Below are positions 1 through 8,637 of a stretch of 34,619 nucleotides of DNA, piece by piece. The stretch spans positions 1-34,619 of the forward strand of contig QHMQ01000097.1 of the NCBI GenBank assembly GCA_003217835.1, given 5' to 3'. The stretch is from Verrucomicrobiota bacterium (GTDB lineage Bacteria; Verrucomicrobiota; Verrucomicrobiia; Chthoniobacterales; UBA10450). How positions within the stretch are numbered: the first letter of the stretch is position 1; each line of letters opens with the position of its first letter. A program made the position numbers and the translations under genes. The notes below the pieces were generated by a model that saw nothing but the letters and a program-made list of their open reading frames with translations, made no database searches and was not told the origin of the DNA.

Positions 1-442
1 AATCTTCAATGATATTGCCGTTGCGATAAGGCAGGTCGCCCAATTCGAGTGGGAGGACGTAATTGTTCCAAACCAAGGCTGACCCAAGCCCGGTGCCGAG
101 CCCGAGAAAAAGCATTCGGCGGCCGTGATAACTGCCAAGCGCCTGCATGGCGGCGTCGTTGATGATGCGAACCGGTTTACCAAGCGCTTTCTCGAAGTTG
201 AAACCGACCCAGCCCCTGCCGAGATGTTTGGGATCACTCAGGATACGCCCATCCCGCACAGGGGATGGAAAACCAACGGATACGGCAGCGAAGCTCCACT
301 CCGCTAGGAGCGGTTTCATCTGCGTCACCATTTCACGCGGCGTCATTGTTAGACCCGAATTGAACTTCCGTTTTTCGGCGCGGGAAATCATGAGTTTGAC
401 GTGTGTCCCGCCAACGTCGATGACCAGGATCTTTCTCTTCAT
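1..442 (-). CDS. ROK-family sugar kinase, polyphosphate glucokinase-like (C-terminus cut by window edge)
   Basis: The first 147 residues of a ROK-type kinase are visible; the gene continues past the left edge. The N-terminal phosphate-binding loop reads DVGGTHVK. It is followed by GFPSPVRDGRI, the catalytic-region motif NDAAMQALGSY, a glycine-rich LGLGTGLGSAL and ELGDLPYR. This order is that of ROK glucokinases, including polyphosphate glucokinases, which phosphorylate glucose to glucose-6-phosphate in the cytoplasm. The ATG overlaps the ppk1 stop codon (ATGA, positions 442-439), so the two genes are translationally coupled. This pairing with a polyphosphate kinase is the main reason to favour polyphosphate rather than ATP as phosphate donor. 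That substrate choice is inference, because ATP-dependent ROK kinases share these motifs. Confidence 0.8.
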   Translation of the reverse strand, partial: MKRKILVIDVGGTHVKLMISRAEKRKFNSGLTMTPREMVTQMKPLLAEWSFAAVSVGFPSPVRDGRILSDPKHLGRGWVGFNFEKALGKPVRIINDAAMQALGSYHGRRMLFLGLGTGLGSALVWNNYVLPLELGDLPYRNGNIIED

Positions 443-2667
443 GATTTTTTGGCGTCGACGATTGACGTAATCGGAGTCAATTTCGCTGACGCTACGCGTT
501 TCGGTTTGCGACTTTTCTTTGCGAGGCGACGCGAACGTTCTCGGAATTGCAATTGGGCTTGCTCGCGGGGCTCCTTCCCTTCTGGTTTGAGACGGCGATA
601 ACTTCCGTCCGGCTGCAGTTCGCGCGCTTTCACCCGATCATGGACAAACTTCGGTAAGACTTCGTCGATGATTTCGTCGCGCAGCGACGGTTGCTCAACC
701 GGAAAAGCAATTTCCACTCGCCGGAAAAAATTACGCGGCATCCAATCGGCGCTGGAGAGAAAGACCTCGCGCTGACCGGCATTCTCAAAATACAAAATTC
801 GACTATGTTCTAGAAAGCGGCCCACAATGCTGAAGACGCGAATATTTTCGCTTAAACCGGGAATTTTTGGCCGCAGGCAGCAGATGCCGCGGACGATCAA
901 ATCAATTGTCACATCTGCGCAGGACGCTTCGTAAAGTTTCTCGATAATCTCTTGGTCGACGAGGGCATTGAGTTTCGCAATAATACGAGCCGGTTTGCGG
1001 GCCAGAGCGTGATCGCGTTCTCGCTCGATTAAGCCGACCAACCTCTTGTGGAGGTCGAACGGCGCAACCAGCAATTTCTTCAATCCAGGATACCCCGCCA
1101 GACCCGTCAATGTGTTGAAAACAACTGCCACCTCTTCAGTCAATTCCGGCTCGCAAGTAAAAAGACTGAAATCAGTGTAAATGCGGGCAGTACGCGGGTG
1201 ATAATTGCCGGTGCCTAGATGGACATAATGACGAAGCCGGTCGGCGTCGCGCCGCACGATGAGAAGGGCTTTGCAATGCGTTTTCAAACCGACCACGCCG
1301 TAGATAACGTGCGCCCCAGCTTCTTCGAGGCGACGCGCCCATTGAATATTGACCGCTTCATCAAACCGGGCGCGTAACTCAACCAGCGCGGTAACCTGCT
1401 TCCCCGCTACCGCGGCATTGATTAACGCCTCGACGATGGGCGAATCACCGCTCGTCCGATAAAGGGTGATCTTAATCGCGAGGACCTGGGGATCCTGCGC
1501 AGCCTCCTCGATAAGTTCGACAACGGGATCGAAACTCTCGTAGGGGTGATGGAGCAGCACATCCTGGCGGCGCAAGACCTCAAAAATATTCACGTGCGGA
1601 GGGAGCGCCGGATCACGGGAGGGTTGGAATGGCCGATCCCGTAGATTTGCGAAAGCGTCGTTCGCAATCAGAGGTGCGAGATGAGTCATGGAAAGCGGCC
1701 CATCCAGTTTATAAACGTCCGCTTCGGTCAGATTGAAAAACTGGAGTAATAGATCGCGGAAATCCTTCGGACAATCGACCTCCACTTCCAAACGCACGGC
1801 ATTGCCGCGGCTGGAGCGCCGGAGTTCCTGCTCGATTGTGCGCAAAAGATTTTCCGCTTCCTCTTCGTCAATATAGAGATCGCTGTTTCGCGTGACGCGG
1901 AAAGCGTGCACTCCGTCAAGGATAAGGCCGGGAAATAGTTCGCCAATATGGTGCTTGATCAGTGAAGCCAGGTAAATATAGATCCAAGGCTCGTCCTCAC
2001 CTTTGCTGCGCGGCATGGCGATCAGGCGGGGAAGCACGCGTGGCACCTGCACGATGGCGTGAAGCGGCTCTCCTCCGCGCTGAGTTTTGGCCCGAACCAG
2101 CAAATTGTGACTTTTGTTTAAAAGCTGCGGGAACGGGTGGCTCGCATCGACCGCCAGCGGCGTGAGCATGGGAAAAACTTCTTCCTGAAAATAGCGGTGT
2201 GCCCACGCAGCGCGTTTCGCTTTGAGTTCAGTCACGTTGGGGATGCGGATGCCGTTTTTCGTTAGCTGCGGAAGCAACTCCTCGTTCCAGAGTGAATATT
2301 GTGCCGCCACCAATTCGCGCACTATGCGCTGGATGCTGTTGAAAGTATCGGTGGGACTCAATCCGTCCGGACCAAGATGGCTCGTTTCGCTTTCAATCTG
2401 CTGCTTGATTCCAGCGACCCGAATCTCGAAGAACTCATCCAGGTTCGAGCTAAAAATGCTAAGGAACTTGACGCGCTCTATGAGTGGCTGCGTCGGATCC
2501 TGTGCTTCTTCGAGCACGCGACGATTGAACTCAAGCCAGCTCAACTCGCGGTTGATAAAATTTTTCGGATCGGAAAAACGATTTTCGGCGGGAACCTCCT
2601 TCCGAAGGATCTCGACGTCCGCGGAAGGCTGGTCGGCAACAGTGGCTTTCGCAGTAGCTGTCGGCAT
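439..2667 (-). CDS. ppk1: Polyphosphate kinase 1
   Basis: This 742-residue protein makes inorganic polyphosphate reversibly from ATP. The N-terminal domain (about 35-140) starts with the typical FINRELSWLEFN, followed by the middle domain (about 150-340) and two phospholipase-D-like C-terminal domains. The histidine expected to carry the phosphate is H464 in GLKTHCK; a second conserved histidine is H483 in HYVHLGTGNY. The DVLLHHPYESFDPV segment near residue 370 is also typical. Family members are about 690-740 residues; the extra length here is a lysine/arginine-rich tail after about residue 700. An AGGA sequence lies 7 nt before the ATG, one of the better ribosome sites in this operon. The gene lies 101 bp downstream of phoU, and its stop overlaps the start of the ROK kinase. 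Confidence 0.96.
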   Translation of the reverse strand: MPTATAKATVADQPSADVEILRKEVPAENRFSDPKNFINRELSWLEFNRRVLEEAQDPTQPLIERVKFLSIFSSNLDEFFEIRVAGIKQQIESETSHLGPDGLSPTDTFNSIQRIVRELVAAQYSLWNEELLPQLTKNGIRIPNVTELKAKRAAWAHRYFQEEVFPMLTPLAVDASHPFPQLLNKSHNLLVRAKTQRGGEPLHAIVQVPRVLPRLIAMPRSKGEDEPWIYIYLASLIKHHIGELFPGLILDGVHAFRVTRNSDLYIDEEEAENLLRTIEQELRRSSRGNAVRLEVEVDCPKDFRDLLLQFFNLTEADVYKLDGPLSMTHLAPLIANDAFANLRDRPFQPSRDPALPPHVNIFEVLRRQDVLLHHPYESFDPVVELIEEAAQDPQVLAIKITLYRTSGDSPIVEALINAAVAGKQVTALVELRARFDEAVNIQWARRLEEAGAHVIYGVVGLKTHCKALLIVRRDADRLRHYVHLGTGNYHPRTARIYTDFSLFTCEPELTEEVAVVFNTLTGLAGYPGLKKLLVAPFDLHKRLVGLIERERDHALARKPARIIAKLNALVDQEIIEKLYEASCADVTIDLIVRGICCLRPKIPGLSENIRVFSIVGRFLEHSRILYFENAGQREVFLSSADWMPRNFFRRVEIAFPVEQPSLRDEIIDEVLPKFVHDRVKARELQPDGSYRRLKPEGKEPREQAQLQFRERSRRLAKKSRKPKRVASAKLTPITSIVDAKKS

Positions 2668-2768
2668 TTATTTCCTGTTGATTCGCGGCTGGAAAAATTC
2701 AGCACGCGAATTCAAACAATCACTGCTTGAAAAGTTAGGCAACAGCCAAAAGAGTGGTAATCGCCGCG

Positions 2769-3455
2769 TCAAGTCGAGGCCGCTACTCCTTGATGCCGGA
2801 TGTCTTCGGCGGCAGCAGCATAAACGGCGTCTTCGGCGATGTTGGTGGCATGATCCCCGACGCGCTCGAGATGACGGCCGATGAACATCAAATTGAGGTA
2901 GCCACGCAGCTGTTCGGGATCCTGCGCCATGCGTTCGATCAAACGACGGCTGGCAACGCGGTTTAGGTCATCGAGTTTTGCATCACGCGGCACGATGGCG
3001 CGACCGAGCTCGACATCTTCCCGGACGTAAGCGTCGACACTGTCCTTGAACATCGCCATCGCCTGTGCATTCATCGGCAGAATCAATTCTACTTCCGGCA
3101 GGGGCGGATGCTGGTTTAGCTTGCGGGCCCGGCGGGCAATGTTGGTCGCCTGATCGGCGATGCGTTCGAGGTTTGAGGAAAGCTTCATCGCCGAGACGAC
3201 GCGCCGCAGATCGGAAGCTACCGGTTGAAAACGCAGCAAAATATCTACGCCGTCCTTGTCGATTTGGATCTCAAGCTGATCGATCTCCTCGTCGTCGGCG
3301 ATCGCGTTGGCACAAATATCGTCGTCGCGCTCAGTCAAGCCTTTCATCGCACGTTCAAGGCTGCGCTCAGCCAGCCCCGCCATCATCAGCACATTATTCC
3401 GCAGCGAGCCCAGGGCTTCGTCGAAGGTTCCAAGAATATGTCTGTGTGCGATCAT
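2769..3455 (-). CDS. phoU: Phosphate signalling regulator PhoU
   Basis: The 228-residue protein is made of two repeats of a three-helix bundle. Each repeat carries the metal-binding signature of the family: NLERIADQATNIA near residue 95 and HLERVGDHATNIAED near residue 195. PhoU acts in the cytoplasm, linking the state of the Pst transporter to PhoR and keeping the Pho regulon off when phosphate is plentiful. It lies 49 bp after pstB, the usual position at the end of pst operons, and just before ppk1. Length matches the family norm (about 220-240). The start context is weak (no clear Shine-Dalgarno), but the N-terminus aligns well with known PhoU proteins. Confidence 0.95.
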   Translation of the reverse strand: MIAHRHILGTFDEALGSLRNNVLMMAGLAERSLERAMKGLTERDDDICANAIADDEEIDQLEIQIDKDGVDILLRFQPVASDLRRVVSAMKLSSNLERIADQATNIARRARKLNQHPPLPEVELILPMNAQAMAMFKDSVDAYVREDVELGRAIVPRDAKLDDLNRVASRRLIERMAQDPEQLRGYLNLMFIGRHLERVGDHATNIAEDAVYAAAAEDIRHQGVAAST

Positions 3456-3504
3456 CGATTGTTCATTTCTATCTTACTCTTCCCAGGGTCTGCTTGAATT
3501 CGAA

Positions 3505-4323
3505 TTAACCAAATCGGCCAGTAATATAATCCTCCGTCTGTCGTTGGCTTGGATTTGTGAAAATTTTCGTGGTCGGCCCAAACTCGATCAGGCGTCCAAG
3601 ATAAAAGAAAGCGGTGTAATCAGAGACGCGCCCGGCCTGTTGCATGTTGTGGGTCACCGTCACGATCGTGTACTCGGCTTTGAGTTCGTGGATCAATTCT
3701 TCGATCTTGGCGGTAGCGATAGGATCGAGCGCCGAACAGGGTTCGTCCATGAGAAGCACCTCCGGTTCCACCGCGAGCGCACGCGCAATGCAAAGCCTCT
3801 GCTGATCGTCTTTTACCTCATCCCAGAGCGCTGCCATACGGAGCGATTTTTCCAGACGTTCGTTGAGAAATTTCTGATTCCGTACTCCGTTCAATCGCAA
3901 GCCGATTATAACGTTCTCGCCAATCGACATCGTCGGAAACGGATTCGACTTTTGAAAAACCATGCCGACGCGGCGGCGAACGATCGCTGGATCGACGGTG
4001 CTGGAATATAGATCTTCGCCTTGGAGAAGAACTGTCCCTTCGACACGCGTCTTCGGCACAAGCTCATGCATGCGATTGAGACAACGAAGAAAAGTGGATT
4101 TTCCGCAACCGCTTGGCCCAATGATCGCAGTCACGGCGTTCGATGCGATATCGAGGGTTACATCATCAATGGCGCGTTTCTCTCCGTACCAGACGGACAG
4201 ATTCTTTACCTGGAAAGTTAACGGCACCGCTGACTCGGACGTTGACGTCGAAATCGGCTCGGTCGCCCGTTCGGCACGCTCGATAACGGTTCGCTCCGGA
4301 GTTGCCATAACTAAATTAACCAT
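3505..4323 (-). CDS. pstB: Phosphate ABC transporter ATPase PstB, ABC signature motif missing
   Basis: PstB is the ATPase subunit that powers PstCA phosphate import. From the start chosen here (272 residues) I see Walker A GPSGCGKST (69-77), Q-loop VFQKSNPFP (Q124), Walker B LLMDEP (190-195) and the H-loop histidine H225. What is absent is the signature segment: WDEVKD is followed directly by DQQRLCIARAL, where PstB proteins normally have about 12 more residues including LSGGQ. The frame stays open, so the loss is an in-frame deletion of about 36 nt at 3807/3808. Without LSGGQ, ATP hydrolysis in the dimer should fail. The reading frame extends to 4506, but that would overlap pstA by 170 nt. 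The ATGs at 4323 and 4308 both lie just after the pstA stop; neither has a strong ribosome site, so the start is uncertain by 5 residues. Confidence 0.88.
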   Translation of the reverse strand: MVNLVMATPERTVIERAERATEPISTSTSESAVPLTFQVKNLSVWYGEKRAIDDVTLDIASNAVTAIIGPSGCGKSTFLRCLNRMHELVPKTRVEGTVLLQGEDLYSSTVDPAIVRRRVGMVFQKSNPFPTMSIGENVIIGLRLNGVRNQKFLNERLEKSLRMAALWDEVKDDQQRLCIARALAVEPEVLLMDEPCSALDPIATAKIEELIHELKAEYTIVTVTHNMQQAGRVSDYTAFFYLGRLIEFGPTTKIFTNPSQRQTEDYITGRFG

Positions 4324-4336
4324 TCGCAAAACAAAG

Positions 4337-5197
4337 CTAGACCACGGACGCCGTACGCCCGCGTGTAAGAATTCTAACCACAACGTTAACGCAAAAAATC
4401 CCGGTGACGAGGACGAGGGCGCCGGCCCAAGCCTGGCGATGCCAATCGTCGTACGGCGAGATGGCGTAAGTAAAAATCTGCAACGGCAGCGCGGCGATCG
4501 GCTCACTCAGGTTATGATTCCAAAATCGGTTCCCGAAAGCGGTGAAAAGGAGCGGCGCCGTTTCGCCGCCGACGCGCGCCAATGCCAGCAGAATGCCAGT
4601 AATGATCCCCTTGGACGCAGTCTTCATCACGACATGCACGATTGTTTTCCAACGGCTTACCCCGAGAGCAAGCGCGGCTTCGCGATATCCATTCGGCACT
4701 AGCAGAATAACTTCTTCGGTTGTGCGTATGATTAGCGGGATCATGATCAGCCCAAGCGCTAATCCGCCGGCGTAAGCCGAGAAGCCTTTAAAACGCAACA
4801 CGACCAGCCCGTAAACTACCACACCCCAGGTGATCGAAGGGACACCGTTGAGCACGTCAGCGATAAAACGCAGCATCGAATTCACCCGAGCCGAGCCGTA
4901 CTCAGCAAGGTAAACTCCGCCCAATACGCCGACCGGAATTCCGATCGCGGCGGCGAGCGCGAGCAGCTCGAGCGACCCGGCGATCGCGTTCACCATTCCG
5001 CCACCAACCACACCGACTGGCGTCGGCAATTTCGTGAAAAAGTCCCAGTTCACGGAACTGGCGCCGTTAGCGACAAGATGAAAAAACACGAGACCCAATG
5101 GCGCGATTACAAGAAGCGCAGAAACGAACGCGGCCGTCGATGCCAGTCCGCTTTTGGCCTTGCGCCAGGTATGATTGTCTGCTCGTTGCAAATGCAT
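4337..5197 (-). CDS. pstA: Phosphate ABC transporter permease PstA
   Basis: This inner-membrane permease subunit has 286 residues. Hydrophobic segments are spread along its length: about 20-42 near the N-terminus, then around 70-95, 105-130, 140-160, 195-215 and 255-275, the usual six-helix layout. The cytoplasmic coupling loop that contacts PstB is visible as NGYREAALALGVSRWKTIVHVV (around residues 165-190). The conserved GGETAPLLFTAFGNRFW follows it. The start lies 2 nt after the pstC stop, which implies coupled translation. The same loop in PstC is similar, as expected for paralogous halves of the channel. Confidence 0.95.
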   Translation of the reverse strand: MHLQRADNHTWRKAKSGLASTAAFVSALLVIAPLGLVFFHLVANGASSVNWDFFTKLPTPVGVVGGGMVNAIAGSLELLALAAAIGIPVGVLGGVYLAEYGSARVNSMLRFIADVLNGVPSITWGVVVYGLVVLRFKGFSAYAGGLALGLIMIPLIIRTTEEVILLVPNGYREAALALGVSRWKTIVHVVMKTASKGIITGILLALARVGGETAPLLFTAFGNRFWNHNLSEPIAALPLQIFTYAISPYDDWHRQAWAGALVLVTGIFCVNVVVRILTRGRTASVV

Positions 5198-5199
5198 CG

Positions 5200-6192
5200 C
5201 TATTGCACCGCGCGTGTTGTGGACGTCGTGCTCATTGTTTGCAGAAGAAGCTGCGCGAGCAAATTGGCCAGAATCGTTGTTCCCAAAAGCACCAGTCCGA
5301 TCTCGAATAACGCCTGGAGATACATATCCGTGGTCGCTTCGGTAAACTCGTTCGCAATCACGCTGGCGAGCGTGTACCCAGGTTTGAAGAGCGACGCCGC
5401 GATCTGCGGTGTGTTGCCGATCACCATTGTGACCGCCATGGTTTCACCGAGCGCGCGTCCGAGGCCAAGAATGACCGCGCCGAACAAGCCTTTCTTCGCG
5501 TAACTAAGCACCGCAATCCGTGTTACTTCCCAGCGGGTCGCGCCGAGCGCGTAGGCGGCTTCGCGTTGCAAATTCGGTACACTGCGCAAAATCTCCCGGG
5601 AGACCGAAGTGATGATCGGCAGGATCATAATCGCGATAATGATCCCGCCGGCCAGCATGCTGGTGCCATAGATCGGGCCGGTGAAAAACGGCGTCCAACC
5701 GAAGAGGCGCTTCAGCAATGGAAACGGATAATCGCGCAGCCATGGGATCATTACAAAAATGCCCCACAACCCCAGGATCACGCTTGGAATCGCCGCCAAC
5801 ATTTCAATTAAGGAAACCAAAGGCTGCCGAATCCAGAGCGGCGCAAGCTCCGTCAGATACGCCGCTGTCGCGATGCTCAATGGCACGGCGATGAGTAACG
5901 CAATCAGGGAAGAAACCACCGTTCCGTAAATAAATGGTAGAGCCCCGAATTGATCTGCGACGGGGTCCCAAGTCGATGTGGTGAGGAAGTGAAATCCAAA
6001 TTTCTTGATGGCAAGTGAAGATCCACGCCACAGTTCCCAGCCGAGAAGAATGACGAGCACAACCACGGCCATCGCCATCGCCAGTGTGAGCCACTCGAAT
6101 GCTTTGTCGCCAAAGCGCGAGGGCGGCGCCATCGCGCGCCGCGCGGAGTGCGGCTCAACCGTTGCGACTGCTGGAGGTGTGGCAATCTCCAT
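5200..6192 (-). CDS. pstC: Phosphate ABC transporter permease PstC
   Basis: This 330-residue membrane protein is the partner of PstA. After a roughly 30-residue cytoplasmic lead comes a first hydrophobic helix (around 35-55). A short extracytoplasmic stretch and five more hydrophobic segments follow. Family motifs include AAIPSVILGLWGIFVMIPWL, PIITSVSREILRSVP and the coupling loop QREAAYALGATRWEV, followed by GLGRALGETMAVTMVIGN. Length fits the family (about 300-340). It begins 11 nt after the pstS stop and ends 2 nt before pstA, so it sits inside one transcript. Confidence 0.95.
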   Translation of the reverse strand: MEIATPPAVATVEPHSARRAMAPPSRFGDKAFEWLTLAMAMAVVVLVILLGWELWRGSSLAIKKFGFHFLTTSTWDPVADQFGALPFIYGTVVSSLIALLIAVPLSIATAAYLTELAPLWIRQPLVSLIEMLAAIPSVILGLWGIFVMIPWLRDYPFPLLKRLFGWTPFFTGPIYGTSMLAGGIIIAIMILPIITSVSREILRSVPNLQREAAYALGATRWEVTRIAVLSYAKKGLFGAVILGLGRALGETMAVTMVIGNTPQIAASLFKPGYTLASVIANEFTEATTDMYLQALFEIGLVLLGTTILANLLAQLLLQTMSTTSTTRAVQ

Positions 6193-6203
6193 GCGATTTC
6201 ACA

Positions 6204-7223
6204 TTACATTTCGATCTCGTCGATTCGCTTCAGAACGCGTTGCTGAAGATTGTCCGGCATGGGCGCGTATTGGAGATCTTTGGCCATCTTCTCGCCGTCT
6301 TTGGCGGCCCATTTCAAAAATTCAACGAGCTTCTTTCCTTTGGCTGCGTCCTTCTGTTGCTGGTAAACGAGCAACCAAGTCGCGCCTGCAATCGGATAAG
6401 CATCCGCTCCCGGCGCGTTCGTGATGGAAAAGCGAAAATCGTCCGGGATATCGGCTGTGGCCAATGCCGTCGTGATCGACTCGATCGATGGCTTTACAAA
6501 ATTGCCCGCTGAATTTTTTACCTCGGCATACGGCATCTTGTTTTGGATCGCGTAGATCAGCTCCACGTACCCGAGCGCGCCCGGGGTTTGCTTGATTTGA
6601 CCGGCCACACCTTCATTGCCTTTGCCACCGATGCCAGTCGGCCAGTTGACCGAGGTATTTGTGCCCACTTTCGTCTTCCATTCTGGACTGATTTTGCTCA
6701 GGTAGTCGGTCCAAATGTAGGTCGTCCCGCTGCCATCGGATCGGTGGACGACTACGATCTCTTGATCGGGCAATGTGACTCCGGAATTTAGCCCCGTGAT
6801 CTTCGGGTCGTTCCACTTTTTGATTTGGCCGAGAAAGATGCCCGCGATTGTGTCAGCATCAAACTTGAGTGCCGGATTTCCCGGCAGGTTGTAGGCAACC
6901 ACATCCGCCCCGGCGACCGTTGGAATATGCAAGAGTTTGCCCGGCGCCTTCGACAGATTCTCATCGCTCATCGGACCATCCGATGCGCCGAAATCCACCG
7001 TCTGCGCGAGAATTTGCTTTTGGCCTCCGCCAGATCCAATCGACTGGTAATTAAATCGAACAGCGGGATCAATTTTCGCGTACTCATCGAACCATTTTGA
7101 GTAGATTGGATACGGGAAAGTTGCGCCTGCGCCGTTAATCATCATCTGCGCCGAGGCGGTCGTACTGATTCCGGCTAAGAGCACGAGATTGAAAATTTTG
7201 CGGGCAAATCTGGAAGATTTCAT
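6204..7223 (-). CDS. pstS: Periplasmic phosphate-binding protein PstS
   Basis: This 339-residue substrate-binding protein captures phosphate in the periplasm and delivers it to PstCA. A signal peptide is clear: positive start (KSSRFARK), hydrophobic core, and a likely cleavage after ASA near residue 25. The mature protein opens with the classic INGAGATFPYPIYSKWFDEY. Phosphate-contacting segments are SIGSGGGQKQI, FGASDGPMSDE and VVHRSDGSGTTYIWTDYLS. It is the first Pst gene, 115 bp downstream of phoR. That gap carries a possible Pho box and a perfect palindrome, so pstS may have its own phosphate-controlled promoter as well as read-through from phoBR. Confidence 0.97.
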   Translation of the reverse strand: MKSSRFARKIFNLVLLAGISTTASAQMMINGAGATFPYPIYSKWFDEYAKIDPAVRFNYQSIGSGGGQKQILAQTVDFGASDGPMSDENLSKAPGKLLHIPTVAGADVVAYNLPGNPALKFDADTIAGIFLGQIKKWNDPKITGLNSGVTLPDQEIVVVHRSDGSGTTYIWTDYLSKISPEWKTKVGTNTSVNWPTGIGGKGNEGVAGQIKQTPGALGYVELIYAIQNKMPYAEVKNSAGNFVKPSIESITTALATADIPDDFRFSITNAPGADAYPIAGATWLLVYQQQKDAAKGKKLVEFLKWAAKDGEKMAKDLQYAPMPDNLQQRVLKRIDEIEM

Positions 7224-7270
7224 ATGTGTTCCCAGCCTGCCGCAGTGCGCGCGGAACGGTCAAAAAGTTT

Positions 7271-7302
7271 AGTGTTACTTTTGTGTGACAGCTGCGCAGC
7301 TG
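7271..7302 (-). promoter_or_regulatory. Candidate PhoB-binding site and palindrome upstream of pstS
   Basis: In the 115-bp phoR-pstS gap, read on the minus strand, CTGTCAC (7291-7285) matches 6 of 7 bases of the half-site known from enterobacterial Pho boxes. A second 7-mer 11 nt downstream (AAGTAAC) is only a poor match. Overlapping the first half-site is a perfect 14-bp palindrome, CAGCTGCGCAGCTG (7289-7302). Position fits an operator for pstS, but a single good half-site in a distant phylum is weak evidence. Confidence 0.3.
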
Positions 7303-7338
7303 ACCCATTTGCAGGGACGACCTCAGTGTCGCCCTTTT

Positions 7339-8631
7339 TTAAGTGGACGGAACAGAGCTCGTCCCTCCAGGCAAAACCACGCGAATCGTCGTTCCGCAGC
7401 CAAGCTCGCTCTCGGCTTCCACACGTCCGCCGTGCAATTGGGCAATGTGTTTGACGATTGCCAGTCCAAGACCAGTCCCGCCGAGCTCCCGGCTGCGGGC
7501 TTTGTCGGCGCGGTAAAAGCGTTCAAAGATGCGGGGTAAATCATCCTTGCTGATTCCGAGTCCATCGTCACTGACGCTGAGGACGATTTCGGAATCGCGC
7601 CGCGCCGCTTGCAGACGAATCTCGCCGTTCTCGCGCGAATATTTCACCGCGTTCTCTAGTAAATTGTAGAGAACTTCCTGGAGTCGTGTTTCATCTGCGC
7701 GGATTGGCAGTGCATCCGGTGGAAGATCGACAACTACCTTTAAGTTTTTCTCGCCGAGTTTTTCTTTCCAATCGCGGAGAACGTGATCGAACAATTCTGG
7801 CAGCCGGACCTGGCCGATTTCCAAGTTGGTGTTTGCGGATTCCAATTGGGCAAGGCTCAGCAAATCATCGATCAGAAGCCCAAGCCGTTTGGAATGCCGT
7901 TCCATGACCTGAAGAATGCGTGCCAGTTCTTCGCGAGAAGTCTTCGGGTTTTCAACCAATGTCTCGATATATCCGCGCAAGATCGACAACGGCGTTCGCA
8001 GTTCATGCGAAACGTTCGCGACAAAATCGCTCCGGACCTGATCGAGTCGCTTCAATTGCGTGATATCGTGAAACAGAACGACCGCGCCAGTTGTTAGATG
8101 GACATCGTCCTTCATGGGGACTGCGCTGACCTCGACATGGCGCTCGGCGTTGGTTTTCGAGTCGGTCACGGTCAATTCGCTTTGCATCGGCTTGCCGGTA
8201 CGCAGCGTTTCCGCGATTAACCGATCCAGCGTCGCATGGCGGACGGTCTCAAGGAATGGAGCGCCTACGTTTGCCGCGTCTCGGAGCCCGAAGAGGTTTT
8301 CAAGAGTTCGATTCATCAGCGTAATGTGGCGGCGCGTGTCGACCACGAGCAGACCATCCTGCATCGCTCCAAGAATTGCTTGCGTCCCGGATTCGCGGCC
8401 TGCGATCTGCTGATCGAGTTGTTGCTGGCGGCGGAAAATATTTTCCAGCGCCAGCCCGACACGCTGCGCTAGCGTGCCACCATCGACAAGAAACGTGCGC
8501 GGCCGTTCGCCACCAGCTATTTGCCTAACGAGTTGCTCGATGTGTCGCCACGGTGCGATCCATTTTCGCCAGGCGACAAGCGCGATCGTCGCGAATACGA
8601 CAAAGATTACACCCAGAAATAGCCACGACAT
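7339..8631 (-). CDS. phoR: Phosphate-regulon sensor histidine kinase PhoR
   Basis: This 430-residue membrane kinase phosphorylates PhoB when phosphate is scarce. One N-terminal membrane helix (about 3-21) is followed directly by a cytoplasmic linker and a PAS domain (about 82-195). There is no sizeable extracellular sensor, which fits sensing through PhoU and the Pst transporter. The dimerisation domain carries H209 in VSHELRTPLS. The ATPase domain has the N box NLLENAVKYS, the G1 box DDGLGIS, the F box FERFYR and the G2 box GGTGLGLAI. It starts 6 nt after the phoB stop. The kinase family is certain; the PhoR identity rests on the neighbouring phoB, pst and phoU genes. Confidence 0.95.
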   Translation of the reverse strand: MSWLFLGVIFVVFATIALVAWRKWIAPWRHIEQLVRQIAGGERPRTFLVDGGTLAQRVGLALENIFRRQQQLDQQIAGRESGTQAILGAMQDGLLVVDTRRHITLMNRTLENLFGLRDAANVGAPFLETVRHATLDRLIAETLRTGKPMQSELTVTDSKTNAERHVEVSAVPMKDDVHLTTGAVVLFHDITQLKRLDQVRSDFVANVSHELRTPLSILRGYIETLVENPKTSREELARILQVMERHSKRLGLLIDDLLSLAQLESANTNLEIGQVRLPELFDHVLRDWKEKLGEKNLKVVVDLPPDALPIRADETRLQEVLYNLLENAVKYSRENGEIRLQAARRDSEIVLSVSDDGLGISKDDLPRIFERFYRADKARSRELGGTGLGLAIVKHIAQLHGGRVEAESELGCGTTIRVVLPGGTSSVPST

Positions 8632-8637
8632 TTCGCG

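Noticed and set aside
3505..4506. Long 333-residue form of PstB
   Set aside because: The first 61 residues overlap pstA by 170 nt and resemble no PstB N-terminus; starts at 4323 or 4308 fit better.
7314..7340. Hairpin with six T residues between phoR and pstS, on the plus strand
   Set aside because: No plus-strand gene ends there, the stem has a mismatch, and on the transcribed minus strand there is no T run.
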